Part shown: positions 6,816 to 14,228 of the stretch, piece after piece
Position numbering within the stretch: the stretch's first letter is position 1
Layout: each line of letters begins with the position of its first letter
From: DAOTVS01 sp034436375
Lineage (GTDB): Bacteria > Chloroflexota > Anaerolineae > SpSt-313
DNA length: 19,617 bases
NCBI GenBank assembly: GCA_034436375.1
Contig: DAOTVS010000092.1
Location: forward strand, 1-19,617
Direction: 5' to 3'
Notes under the pieces: generated by a model
What the model saw: only the letters and a program-made list of their open reading frames with translations
Databases searched by the model: none
Told to the model about the DNA's origin: nothing
Made by a program: the position numbers and the translations under genes

Positions 6816-8133
6816 CCGGCAGGTAGGTCTTCTGCACCCAGGGGAAGGGGGTCAGTTCGGTCACCGCGCGCGCCGCGTCGATGCGCCCCCAGCCCAGGTA
6901 GGGATCCCACCCGGCATTGGTGGCCGCATTCACATCGTCGGCCGTATGCTCGATGGTATACTCGACCTGCCCCGGCGTATAATCGGGGTGTCGCGCCCAG
7001 ACGAGCGCCGCCAACCCCGAAACCTCCGGTGCGGCCATCGAAGTGCCGGACATGTAGGCGTACGTGTCGAGGCCTGGTTGCCAATAGGTGCTATAGATAT
7101 TCACCCCCGGTGCCGCCACGCTGATCTGAGGCCCATAGTCGGAGAAAGAGGCGCGCTGATCCGAGCTATCGGTCGCGGCCACCGCCATCGCCTCCGGATA
7201 AGCTGCGGGGTAGAGCACTGTACTCGAGCCGTCATTGCCCGCCGCGGCCACCACCAGCACCCCATGTTCGCGCGCATAGGCCAGCGCCTCTTCCAGAGGC
7301 GCAAACGCATCTGGGCCGCCCAGGCTCAGGTTGATGATCCTGGCGCCGTTATCGGTGGCATACATGATTCCCTTGATCACATCATCCCAATAGGCATTGC
7401 CGGTGCTGTCAACCACTTTCACCGGCATGATTGTGGCGCCCCAGGCCAGGCCCGCTATCCCCACATTGTTGTTCGTCGCGGCAGCGATGATGCCCGAGAC
7501 ATGGGTCCCGTGGCCGTTGTCATCCTGCACGTTGTTGTCTTCCAAAGAAACACCGGAATCATCAGTGTAATAGTGCCAGCCGTGGACGTCATCAACCTCG
7601 CCGTTGCCATCGTCATCCAACCCATTGTTGGGGATCTCACGCGGGTTGGTCCACACGACGCTGGCCAGGTCGGGATGGCTCAGGTCGATGCCTGTATCCA
7701 CCACAGCCACCACCATGCGGCTGCTGCAGGTCACCACATCCCAGGCCGCGGGCGCATTGATCTGGGTTAGCGCCCATTGATAAGTGAAACCGGGGTCGTT
7801 GGGGATCTCCAGAATGTGCGCCTTTGGAATGGGGATGGCATAAGCCACATCACTTCGCGCTGCCAGCCGGCGGGCGACCTGCTCCTCCTGACCGACCGGC
7901 ACGCGCAGGACCACACCATCCAGGGGGGCGATCACGGCCTCGGGGCCGCCTTCGCCCAAGGCCCGCGCGCGCTGGTTGAGGGTGGCCCGGTTTCCATCCT
8001 TAAAGCGCACCCAGATGCGACCGGGCCGATAGCGGGGATGGGGAGATTCTGCAGCGGATATCGGGGCGATAATCACCGGGGCCAGCAGAGTAAGGGCCAA
8101 TACGAGCACCAACCAGGGGGATCTAGCCTTCAA
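6802..8133 (-). CDS. Secreted S8 (subtilisin-like) serine protease
   Basis: An exported serine endopeptidase. I choose the TTG start at 8133: GGTGGAGG lies 5 bases upstream, and a strong promoter (8162-8190) lies inside the longer ATG 8208 reading, so that reading cannot be translated from this promoter. The product has 443 residues: a signal peptide (about 1-28), an Inhibitor-I9-like propeptide region (about 35-105), and the S8 domain with D146 (VVDTGID), H208 (NGHGTHVSG), oxyanion N300 (AAAGND) and S365 (SGTSMAAPEVSG). An acidic insert DDDGNGEVDD (173-182) looks calcium-binding. The C-terminus is TYLPVIAR, a type of ending I associate with secreted Chloroflexota proteins. It is probably a stand-alone gene. 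Confidence 0.93.
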   Translation of the reverse strand: MKARSPWLVLVLALTLLAPVIIAPISAAESPHPRYRPGRIWVRFKDGNRATLNQRARALGEGGPEAVIAPLDGVVLRVPVGQEEQVARRLAARSDVAYAIPIPKAHILEIPNDPGFTYQWALTQINAPAAWDVVTCSSRMVVAVVDTGIDLSHPDLASVVWTNPREIPNNGLDDDGNGEVDDVHGWHYYTDDSGVSLEDNNVQDDNGHGTHVSGIIAAATNNNVGIAGLAWGATIMPVKVVDSTGNAYWDDVIKGIMYATDNGARIINLSLGGPDAFAPLEEALAYAREHGVLVVAAAGNDGSSTVLYPAAYPEAMAVAATDSSDQRASFSDYGPQISVAAPGVNIYSTYWQPGLDTYAYMSGTSMAAPEVSGLAALVWARHPDYTPGQVEYTIEHTADDVNAATNAGWDPYLGWGRIDAARAVTELTPFPWVQKTYLPVIAR

Positions 8134-8161
8134 CGAGGCCTCCACCAAGCAAGTTTCGCGG

Positions 8162-8190
8162 ATTATAATGTAATAGCTGTTTGCTGACAA
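8162..8190 (-). promoter_or_regulatory. Promoter of the S8 protease gene
   Basis: On the minus strand TTGTCA (8185-8190), a 17-base spacer and a perfect TATAAT (8162-8167). The start near 8155 is only about 22 bases before the TTG start codon, which settles the choice of start. Confidence 0.8.
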
Positions 8191-8194
8191 ATTG

Positions 8195-8206
8195 GCTGAA
8201 TTCAGC
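8195..8206. promoter_or_regulatory. 12-bp perfect palindrome next to the protease promoter (possible operator)
   Basis: GCTGAATTCAGC is a perfect 12-base palindrome lying 4 bases upstream of the protease -35 box. The position suits an activator or repressor dimer. The binding protein is unknown, and chance cannot be excluded for a single copy. Confidence 0.35.
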
Positions 8207-8295
8207 ATGCGCCCTATGGAGGGCCTGCCTCAGGCGCATTCCTCCGCTCCCGGTGGCCCGGTGCAGTGTGCCCCTATTACAAACATAGCGGTTAT

Positions 8296-8323
8296 TTGAC
8301 CCAGCCGAGGACCGCTGTAGAAT
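8296..8323 (+). promoter_or_regulatory. Promoter of the MscS-type channel gene
   Basis: TTGACC (8296-8301), a 16-base spacer and TAGAAT (8318-8323). The leader of about 80 bases contains a CGCCTG/CAGGCG hairpin before the start codon. Confidence 0.6.
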
Positions 8324-8412
8324 CGGCCCATACTGTGGGGCTGCGGATGCGCCTGACGCTCCTGCAGGCGAAAGCCCGGCATCGCGCCGCTCTCCAAACG
8401 CAAAAGGGGTAG

Positions 8413-9468
8413 ATGACTACGGCTATTTGGGAATGGTCCTTCCTCGGCAACTCGGTTCGGACGTGGGCCCTTGCCTTTCTGGTCACCTGCAGCGTCCTGA
8501 CGGCGCTGTGGCTCGCACAGCATATCTTTCTGCCACGCCTCGCGCGCCTGACGATCGGGACCAGGAATGGCCTGGACAATGTGATCAACGGCGCCATAGC
8601 CAAGCCACGTTTCTGGTTCCTTGCCATCCTGGCCGTGTACGCGGGCTCGCTCGTGCTCACGCTGCCGCGCAACATGGCCGCCTGGGCCGGCGCCATCGCC
8701 CTGATCGCCTTCCTCATCCAGGTCGGTCTACAGGCCGATACGCTCATCACCTTCTGGCTGACTCGCTACCGCAAGGAGCACGAAAACGGCGAAGACGTAA
8801 CCACCATGAGCGCCGTCGGCTTTGTCGTGCGGCTGGCCCTCTACTCACTCATTGCGCTCATCGCCCTGGACAACCTGCCCAATGTCAACGTGACGAGCCT
8901 CATCGCGAGCCTGGGGGTTGGGGGCATCGCAGTGGCATTGGCGGTGCAGAACATCCTCGCCGACCTCCTGGCCTCCCTCTCCATCGCCCTGGACCGGCCC
9001 TTTGTGATCGGCGATTATATCGTCGTGGACGACCACTCAGGCACGGTAGAGCACATCGGCCTCAAGACGACGCGTGTGCGCAGCCTCTCGGGCGAGCAGT
9101 TAATCATCGCCAACAATGACCTCCTGAAGAGCCGCATTCGCAACTATAAGCGCATGCAAGAGCGCCGTGTCGTCTTTACCATCCGCGTGACCTATCAGAC
9201 CCCCTATGACAGGCTCGTGCGCATCCCCACGATGATCCGAGAGATCATCGAAGCCCAGCCGCAGACGCGCTTCGACCGTGCGCATTTCAGCACCTATGGC
9301 GATTTCTCACTGGACTTTGAGATCGTTTACTATATGCTGGACCCCAACTATACCCTGTATATGGACACACAGCAGGCCATCAACCTCGCCCTGTTCAGGC
9401 GTTTCGCCGAAGAGGGCATCGACTTCGCCTACCCGACGCAAGTGCTCTACACAAAGAAGGTGGGGTAA
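8413..9468 (+). CDS. MscS-family small-conductance mechanosensitive channel
   Basis: An inner-membrane channel that opens under membrane tension on hypo-osmotic shock. The protein has 351 residues, longer than E. coli MscS (286), with extra N-terminal membrane helices: hydrophobic segments at about 16-40, 66-84, 90-116 and 135-152, then the pore-lining helix region LIASLGVGGIAVALAVQN (163-180), rich in Gly/Ala as the family requires. ILADLLASLSIALDRPFVIG (181-200) and the beta domain with DYIVVDDHSGTVEHIGLKTT (201-220) follow, then the C-terminal cytoplasmic alpha/beta part. ATG 8413 has AAAAGGGG 3 bases upstream. It is a single gene between its own promoter and the hairpin at 9578-9626. Which osmolytes leave through it cannot be told. 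Confidence 0.93.
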   Translation: MTTAIWEWSFLGNSVRTWALAFLVTCSVLTALWLAQHIFLPRLARLTIGTRNGLDNVINGAIAKPRFWFLAILAVYAGSLVLTLPRNMAAWAGAIALIAFLIQVGLQADTLITFWLTRYRKEHENGEDVTTMSAVGFVVRLALYSLIALIALDNLPNVNVTSLIASLGVGGIAVALAVQNILADLLASLSIALDRPFVIGDYIVVDDHSGTVEHIGLKTTRVRSLSGEQLIIANNDLLKSRIRNYKRMQERRVVFTIRVTYQTPYDRLVRIPTMIREIIEAQPQTRFDRAHFSTYGDFSLDFEIVYYMLDPNYTLYMDTQQAINLALFRRFAEEGIDFAYPTQVLYTKKVG

Positions 9469-9478
9469 CCTGGCGCAT

Positions 9479-9507
9479 CGAAAGGCGCGAAAAGCCCCGA
9501 AAAGAGA
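9479..9507. repeat. Short tandem CGAAA-type repeat
   Basis: CGAAA recurs at 9479, 9488 and 9498, spaced 9-10 bases, directly after the MscS stop codon. Together with the hairpin at 9578-9626 it fills the space between two convergent genes and resembles short dispersed intergenic repeats seen in environmental genomes. Confidence 0.4.
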
Positions 9508-9577
9508 GAGGCCCGGCGCTCAACGTGAGGCGCTATTCTCAGGGGTGCAACACGTCACAGGAACAGGCCTCACGAAG

Positions 9578-9626
9578 ACGCGGAGAACGCGGGGCGGTTA
9601 CACACCGCCCTCCGCCTTCTCCGCGT
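9578..9626. terminator. Bidirectional hairpin between mscS-type gene and surE
   Basis: ACGCGGAGAA (9578-9587) pairs perfectly with TTCTCCGCGT (9617-9626), and an inner GGGCGG/CCGCCC stem closes around TTACACA. The structure lies between convergent genes, 10 bases from the surE stop codon. No long T-run follows on either strand, so it may be a non-canonical terminator or a dispersed repeat of the ACGCGGAGAA type that now serves as one. Confidence 0.55.
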
Positions 9627-9635
9627 GAGACCAGG

Positions 9636-10439
9636 TCAGAGGCGCTGTGCCAACAGGCGCGCCAGGTCAGCGTGATCGACCCGCGCAGAGAGGTCCACGG
9701 TCATGGGGCTGATGGAGATGGCGCGTTCACAAACGAGGGCATAGATATCCGAGTCGGGCTCGAGGACATTCGAGTCCCACTGTCGCTCATAACCGATGAT
9801 GCGCTTGCTGCCGTCGGGGCTCTCTTCCACCAGCGTCTGCCAGTACATTTGTCGTGAGATGCGTGTGGCGCGCCAGGGGAAAGCGCGCCCGGGCTCGTTG
9901 GGAACGTCGACCTTGAGCAGGTCGGCCCCTGCGGGCATACCATGGGCCAGCAGCCCCTGCGCCAGCCTCTGCGCAAAGGCGGCAGCCGCGCGGAAGTCGA
10001 GCCCGGGCCGGGGGTTGTCGTGATATTCTACCGGCGCCTCCAGGGAAACGGCCACGGCCGGCACGCCGTTCGCCGCCGCTTCCAGCGCCGCCCCGACTGT
10101 GCCTGAAACCGTCACATCGGAACCAACGTTCTCGCCCAGGTTGATGCCAGAAAGCATCAGGGCCGGCCGCCGCGGCGCCAGGAGCGAGAGCCCCACACGG
10201 ACGCAGAGCGCGGGCGCTGCATCGATGGCGTAGGCTGTCACCGCCGCGAGCGGCCAGGTGCGACGCTCGATGGTGCGCGAGCCCCAGATCAGGCTGCGCC
10301 CAGCCGAGGAATAGGGCGAAAGGGGGGCGGCCACCAGCACATCGCCCAGGGGGTGCACCGCCTCGATCAGGGCAGCCAACCCCGGCGAGGCGATGCCATC
10401 GTCGTTGGAAATCAGGATGAGGGGACGATCGGAAGACAT
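9636..10439 (-). CDS. surE: 5'/3'-nucleotidase SurE
   Basis: A metal-dependent cytoplasmic phosphatase that removes phosphate from nucleoside 5'- and 3'-monophosphates and short polyphosphate, linked to stress survival. The 267 residues match the family. Landmarks: ILISNDDG (8-15) with metal ligands D13/D14, the SPYSSAGRS loop (41-49), and SGINLGENVGSDVTVSGTVG (97-116) with ligand N100. The ATG at 10439 is chosen because GAGG lies 5 bases upstream and residue 12 then begins NDDG as in other SurE proteins; the longer reading from 10490 starts inside glyA. It follows glyA by 7 bases, its ribosome binding site overlapping the glyA stop codon, so it is the second gene of that operon. Confidence 0.95.
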   Translation of the reverse strand: MSSDRPLILISNDDGIASPGLAALIEAVHPLGDVLVAAPLSPYSSAGRSLIWGSRTIERRTWPLAAVTAYAIDAAPALCVRVGLSLLAPRRPALMLSGINLGENVGSDVTVSGTVGAALEAAANGVPAVAVSLEAPVEYHDNPRPGLDFRAAAAFAQRLAQGLLAHGMPAGADLLKVDVPNEPGRAFPWRATRISRQMYWQTLVEESPDGSKRIIGYERQWDSNVLEPDSDIYALVCERAISISPMTVDLSARVDHADLARLLAQRL

Positions 10440-10446
10440 GGGCACC

Positions 10447-11748
10447 TCAGTTCCCTGGAACCGGGAAGCGCACGCAGAGGGACCGCACATCGCCCCGGGC
10501 CGATTGCAGCACCTGGCGGTCCTCCGGGCTGCGCAGGATGCGGGCGATCAACTGCGCCACCTGGCGCATTTCTCCCTCGCCGAGGCCGCGCGTCGTCGCC
10601 GCCGCCGTGCCCAGGCGAATCCCGCTCGTCTCGCGCGGGCCGCGCGTATCATAGGGAATCAAGTTCTTGTTGACGGCAATGTTCGCTGCCTCCAGAGCGG
10701 TTTCGGCCTGGGCGCCCGTCAGCCCCAACGGCGACACGTCCACCAGCAACAGATGGTTGTCGGTGCCGCCCGAAACGACCCGGAGCCCACCGGCCGCCAG
10801 CTCTTCGGCCATCACCCGGGCATTGGCAACAACCTGACGCGCATAGTCAGCAAACGCGGGGCGCGCTGCCTCGTGCAGGGCCACCGCCTTGGCGGCAATA
10901 ATGTGCATGAGCGGCCCCCCTTGTGTACCGGGGAAGACGGCCTTGTCGATCGTCGAGGCCCAGCGCTCCTTACAGAGGATCATCCCGGCCCGCGGGCCGC
11001 GCAGCGTCTTGTGGGTGGTCGTGGTCACCACGTCGGCATAGGGCACCGGGCTCAGGTGCACTCCCGCCGCCACCAGGCCGGCGATGTGGGCCATATCGAC
11101 CATCAGCTGCGCCCCCACACTGTGTGCAATCTCGGCCAGGCGCGGAAAATCGATCTCCCGCGGATAGGCGCTCGCCCCCGCCAGGAGCAACTTGGGCCGG
11201 TGCTCTTGCGCCAGTCGCTCCACCTCGTCATAGTCGATCCGCTCCGTCTCGCGATCGACCCCATAGAAGAAGAAGCGGTAGAGACGCCCGGAAAAGTTAA
11301 AGCTCGAGCCGTGGGTCAGGTGCCCGCCATGGGCCAGGCTCATCGAAAGCACTGTATCGCCCGTCTGCAAGAGCGCCTGGTACGCCGCAGCATTCGCCTG
11401 CGAGCCCGAATGGGGCTGCACGTTGGCATGATCGGCGCCAAAGAGGGAGCAGGCGCGCTCAATCGCCAGGCGCTCCACCTCATCGGCATACTGGCAGCCG
11501 CTGTAATAGCGATGACCGGGATATCCTTCCGCGTACTTGTTGGTCAACACCGACCCCTGGGCCGCCAGCACCGCCCGGCTTACGTAATTTTCCGATGCAA
11601 TCAACTCGAGCGTGTCCTGCTGTCGCCGGAATTCTGCCCGGATCGCCGACCAGATCTGCGGATCCGTCTCCGCCAGGGGCGATCGCTCGCCCACATCCAC
11701 GGACGATTGTTCGAGCATCTCCGGCCGCCTGCCAGTCGCTGTCGACAT
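10447..11748 (-). CDS. glyA: Serine hydroxymethyltransferase
   Basis: A PLP enzyme that interconverts serine plus tetrahydrofolate with glycine plus 5,10-methylene-THF, the main source of one-carbon units. It has 433 residues. Landmarks: LIASENYVS (49-57), YPGHRYYSGCQ (76-86), PHSGSQANAA (112-121), MVDMAHIAGLVAAG (216-229) with D218, and the PLP lysine K247 in TTTTHKTLRGPRAG. ATG 11748 has GGAGG five bases upstream; a GTG at 11760 would overlap that site. The N-terminus is about 18 residues longer than E. coli GlyA. It heads a two-gene operon with surE from the promoter at 11831-11859. I see no glycine or THF riboswitch in the roughly 75-base leader. Confidence 0.97.
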   Translation of the reverse strand: MSTATGRRPEMLEQSSVDVGERSPLAETDPQIWSAIRAEFRRQQDTLELIASENYVSRAVLAAQGSVLTNKYAEGYPGHRYYSGCQYADEVERLAIERACSLFGADHANVQPHSGSQANAAAYQALLQTGDTVLSMSLAHGGHLTHGSSFNFSGRLYRFFFYGVDRETERIDYDEVERLAQEHRPKLLLAGASAYPREIDFPRLAEIAHSVGAQLMVDMAHIAGLVAAGVHLSPVPYADVVTTTTHKTLRGPRAGMILCKERWASTIDKAVFPGTQGGPLMHIIAAKAVALHEAARPAFADYARQVVANARVMAEELAAGGLRVVSGGTDNHLLLVDVSPLGLTGAQAETALEAANIAVNKNLIPYDTRGPRETSGIRLGTAAATTRGLGEGEMRQVAQLIARILRSPEDRQVLQSARGDVRSLCVRFPVPGN

Positions 11749-11830
11749 GAACCCCTCCACCTATCATCGCGACCCCGGCCGCGAGTCATGATTATGCCAC
11801 CGGGCCATCGGCGCCGGCGGCAGTGCAGAC

Positions 11831-11859
11831 AGTATATTGATAGGATTACGAGACGTCAA
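11831..11859 (-). promoter_or_regulatory. Promoter of glyA-surE
   Basis: On the minus strand TTGACG (11854-11859), a 17-base spacer and TATACT (11831-11836). The leader is about 75 bases. Its -35 lies 24 bases from the divergent kinase -35, so the two polymerases could interfere. Confidence 0.75.
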
Positions 11860-11883
11860 ACGCAAAGGTGCGGCGCGAGGCAA

Positions 11884-11911
11884 TTGCGCCTCTGGCGCTT
11901 TGTAGTAGTAT
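11884..11911 (+). promoter_or_regulatory. Likely promoter of the hybrid histidine kinase
   Basis: TTGCGC (11884-11889), a 16-base spacer and TAGTAT (11906-11911). A GAGGC/GCCTC inverted repeat straddles the -35 box. It is a weaker match than the other promoters here. Confidence 0.4.
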
Positions 11912-11960
11912 AGAAGAGTTACTTCATCTGTGAGTATCCCTGCCTGGATAGGGAGGTTCC

Positions 11961-14228
11961 ATGCTGCATACGCCAAGCCTATCATCCAGCGCGGCCCCCG
12001 ACCTGGCCTCCACCGTGAGGGATGTGTTGGGGTCTTCTTCCCGCGCCCTTATCGTTGTGACCAGCAGTGTCTCTGCTGCCCTCTACCTCGTGGGGGCGAT
12101 TACGGGCTGGAGCATGGCCGCGTTGGGCAATACCGTCCTTGTGGCGCTGGTGACCATCGTGAGCGCTGCCATGGCGCTCTACATCCTCCCACGGAGGCTA
12201 CTGGCGGCGCAGTTGCTCTGGCTCGCGGGGGTTGGCTCTGCCATCATGCTGGCTATCTACCTCTTCCGCCAGTCTGAGATCGCCTACTTCCTCGCCCTGC
12301 TCCCGCTCATGGCGGTCGTCATGATGGGCTGGGGCGCCGGTGTGCTGGCAGAAGCCCTCCTGACGGCCTGCGTCTGGTGGTTAGCTCACGCTATCCTGAA
12401 GGGAGCCATGTCTCCTCCGCACTACATTGGCATCGTGGCCAGCGGCGCAGTCGTAGCCCTTTTGGCTTGGTCCGCGATGCGCCCACTGCTCACCATCACA
12501 GAATTCGCCCTTTCTGCCTACGAGCGAGGCCAGCAGACCGTGGAGGCCATGAGGCAGCAGCGCCTGGAGCTCAAGCAGGCCCAAGAGGATCTATCGCTGG
12601 CCAACCGCGAGCTGGCACGCATCTCCGACCGCCTGGAAGCCATGTACCAGGTCGCCGAGGAGGCGCGACAGGCTAAGGAACAGTTCGTAGCCAATGTGAG
12701 CCACGAGTTCCGCACTCCCCTCAATATGATCATCGGCTTTAGCGAGCTGATCACTCAATTGCCTGAGGTTTATAGCGACCAGTTGCCCCCGATGCTCCTG
12801 GCCGACATTGCAGCCATCCAGCGCAACAGCCAGCATCTGGCCAAGCTGGTGGACGATGTGCTGGACTTGAGCCAGATCGAGGCAGGCCGCATGGCCCTCC
12901 ACAAAGAGCGAGCCGCCCTGGAGGAGATCATTGACGCGGCTGTCGTTGCTGTGCGCGCACTCTATGAATCTAAAGGTCTCTACTTGCGGATCGAACTCGA
13001 GCCGAACCTGCCACCCCTGCTTTGTGACACGACGCGCATCCGCCAGGTGCTGCTGAACCTGCTGGGCAACGCGGGCCGTTTCACTGAAAAGGGCGGGGTC
13101 TGCATCCGAGCCCGCCGAGAACCAGGCAATATCGTTGTCAGCGTTGCCGACACAGGAACCGGCATCGCGGCGGCTGACCAGCAGAGGGTGTTTGAGCCTT
13201 TCCAGCAGGCGGATAACTCGCTGCGGCGCCAGTACGGTGGGAGCGGCCTGGGCCTGAGCATCAGCAAGCGTTTCGTGGAGATGCACGGCGGCAAGATGTG
13301 GCTGGAGAGTGAAGTGGGCGTGGGCACCACCTTTTGCTTCAGCCTGCCGCTGGAGACATCCTTGCCCGTTGGGCTGGCACAGGCCGATGATGCACGCCGA
13401 TGGTTCAGCCCCTACAACGATTACGAATATCGCATCCAGACCCGGCGTTCCAAGGCTCCCCCATTGACAGTAGAGCCTCGCCTTGCAGTCCTGGAAAAGG
13501 GCGAGGCCCTCCAGCGGCTGCTCAATCGCTACCTGCAGGGCGTGGAGGTGATGGCGCTGCAGACTCCAGAACAGGCCCGCGAGGACCTGCATCATGCGCC
13601 AGCCCAAGCCCTGATCGTGAATGCCTCGCCCGAGGAGGGGGGCGACACGTGGGGTCGGCTGGGGGATCTACCTTACGATACGCCCTTGATTCGCTGTTGG
13701 GTGCCCGCACAGGATGAGGCAGCGCGCCAGTTGGGCGTGGTGCGCTATCTGATCAAACCCGTGACGCGGGACACCCTGCTTTCGGCCTTGGACGAGATGG
13801 GCAAGGACGTGCGCCGTATCCTCCTGGTCGACGACCAACAGGAGGTCCTGCGCCTCTTCTCTCGCATGTTGGCCTCTGCCGGCCGCGGATACCACGTCCT
13901 CCGGGCTACCAGTGGGCCACGGGCGCTGGACCTGATGCAGGAAGCGCGCCCCGACGTGGTATTACTCGACCTCATTATGCCAGGGATGGACGGATTCCAG
14001 GTCCTGCAGGAGAAAGGCCGGGACCCTGCGCTCCGAGAGATCCCGGTCATCATCATCTCTTCGCGGGATCCTGGCGGCGAGCCAATCGTGAGCAATACGC
14101 TGAGCGTCACCCGGGCCAGGGGCCTGTCAGCACAAGACCTCTTGAACTGCATCCAGGCTATCAGCGAGGCTCTTTCTCCGTCCGCCCGATCTGAGAATCG
14201 AGCACGGCCAGGAACTCCTGCCGGGTGA
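11961..14228 (+). CDS. Membrane hybrid histidine kinase with two degenerate receiver domains
   Basis: A 755-residue sensor kinase. The N-terminal sensor is membrane-embedded: hydrophobic segments at about 29-48, 54-76, 82-102, 107-145 and 155-177, with no large outside domain. A coiled coil (190-240) leads to HisKA with H248 in VANVSHEFRTPLN, then the ATPase domain with N370 (LLNLLGNAGRFTE), DTGTGI (397-402) and GGSGLGLSISKRF (426-438). Residues 507-613 fold like a receiver but have Asn554 in place of the phosphoacceptor Asp, while Lys599 (YLIKP) is kept. Residues 619-737 are a second receiver with D624/D625 and D670 (LLDLIMPGMDG) but no conserved Lys. GGGAGG lies 4 bases before ATG 11961. 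The last 68 bases overlap the convergent regulator gene. Ligand unknown. Confidence 0.92.
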   Translation: MLHTPSLSSSAAPDLASTVRDVLGSSSRALIVVTSSVSAALYLVGAITGWSMAALGNTVLVALVTIVSAAMALYILPRRLLAAQLLWLAGVGSAIMLAIYLFRQSEIAYFLALLPLMAVVMMGWGAGVLAEALLTACVWWLAHAILKGAMSPPHYIGIVASGAVVALLAWSAMRPLLTITEFALSAYERGQQTVEAMRQQRLELKQAQEDLSLANRELARISDRLEAMYQVAEEARQAKEQFVANVSHEFRTPLNMIIGFSELITQLPEVYSDQLPPMLLADIAAIQRNSQHLAKLVDDVLDLSQIEAGRMALHKERAALEEIIDAAVVAVRALYESKGLYLRIELEPNLPPLLCDTTRIRQVLLNLLGNAGRFTEKGGVCIRARREPGNIVVSVADTGTGIAAADQQRVFEPFQQADNSLRRQYGGSGLGLSISKRFVEMHGGKMWLESEVGVGTTFCFSLPLETSLPVGLAQADDARRWFSPYNDYEYRIQTRRSKAPPLTVEPRLAVLEKGEALQRLLNRYLQGVEVMALQTPEQAREDLHHAPAQALIVNASPEEGGDTWGRLGDLPYDTPLIRCWVPAQDEAARQLGVVRYLIKPVTRDTLLSALDEMGKDVRRILLVDDQQEVLRLFSRMLASAGRGYHVLRATSGPRALDLMQEARPDVVLLDLIMPGMDGFQVLQEKGRDPALREIPVIIISSRDPGGEPIVSNTLSVTRARGLSAQDLLNCIQAISEALSPSARSENRARPGTPAG

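Noticed and set aside
10393..11913. 506-codon open frame on the plus strand opposite glyA
   Set aside because: Antisense to an unmistakable serine hydroxymethyltransferase; no recognisable domain or start signals.
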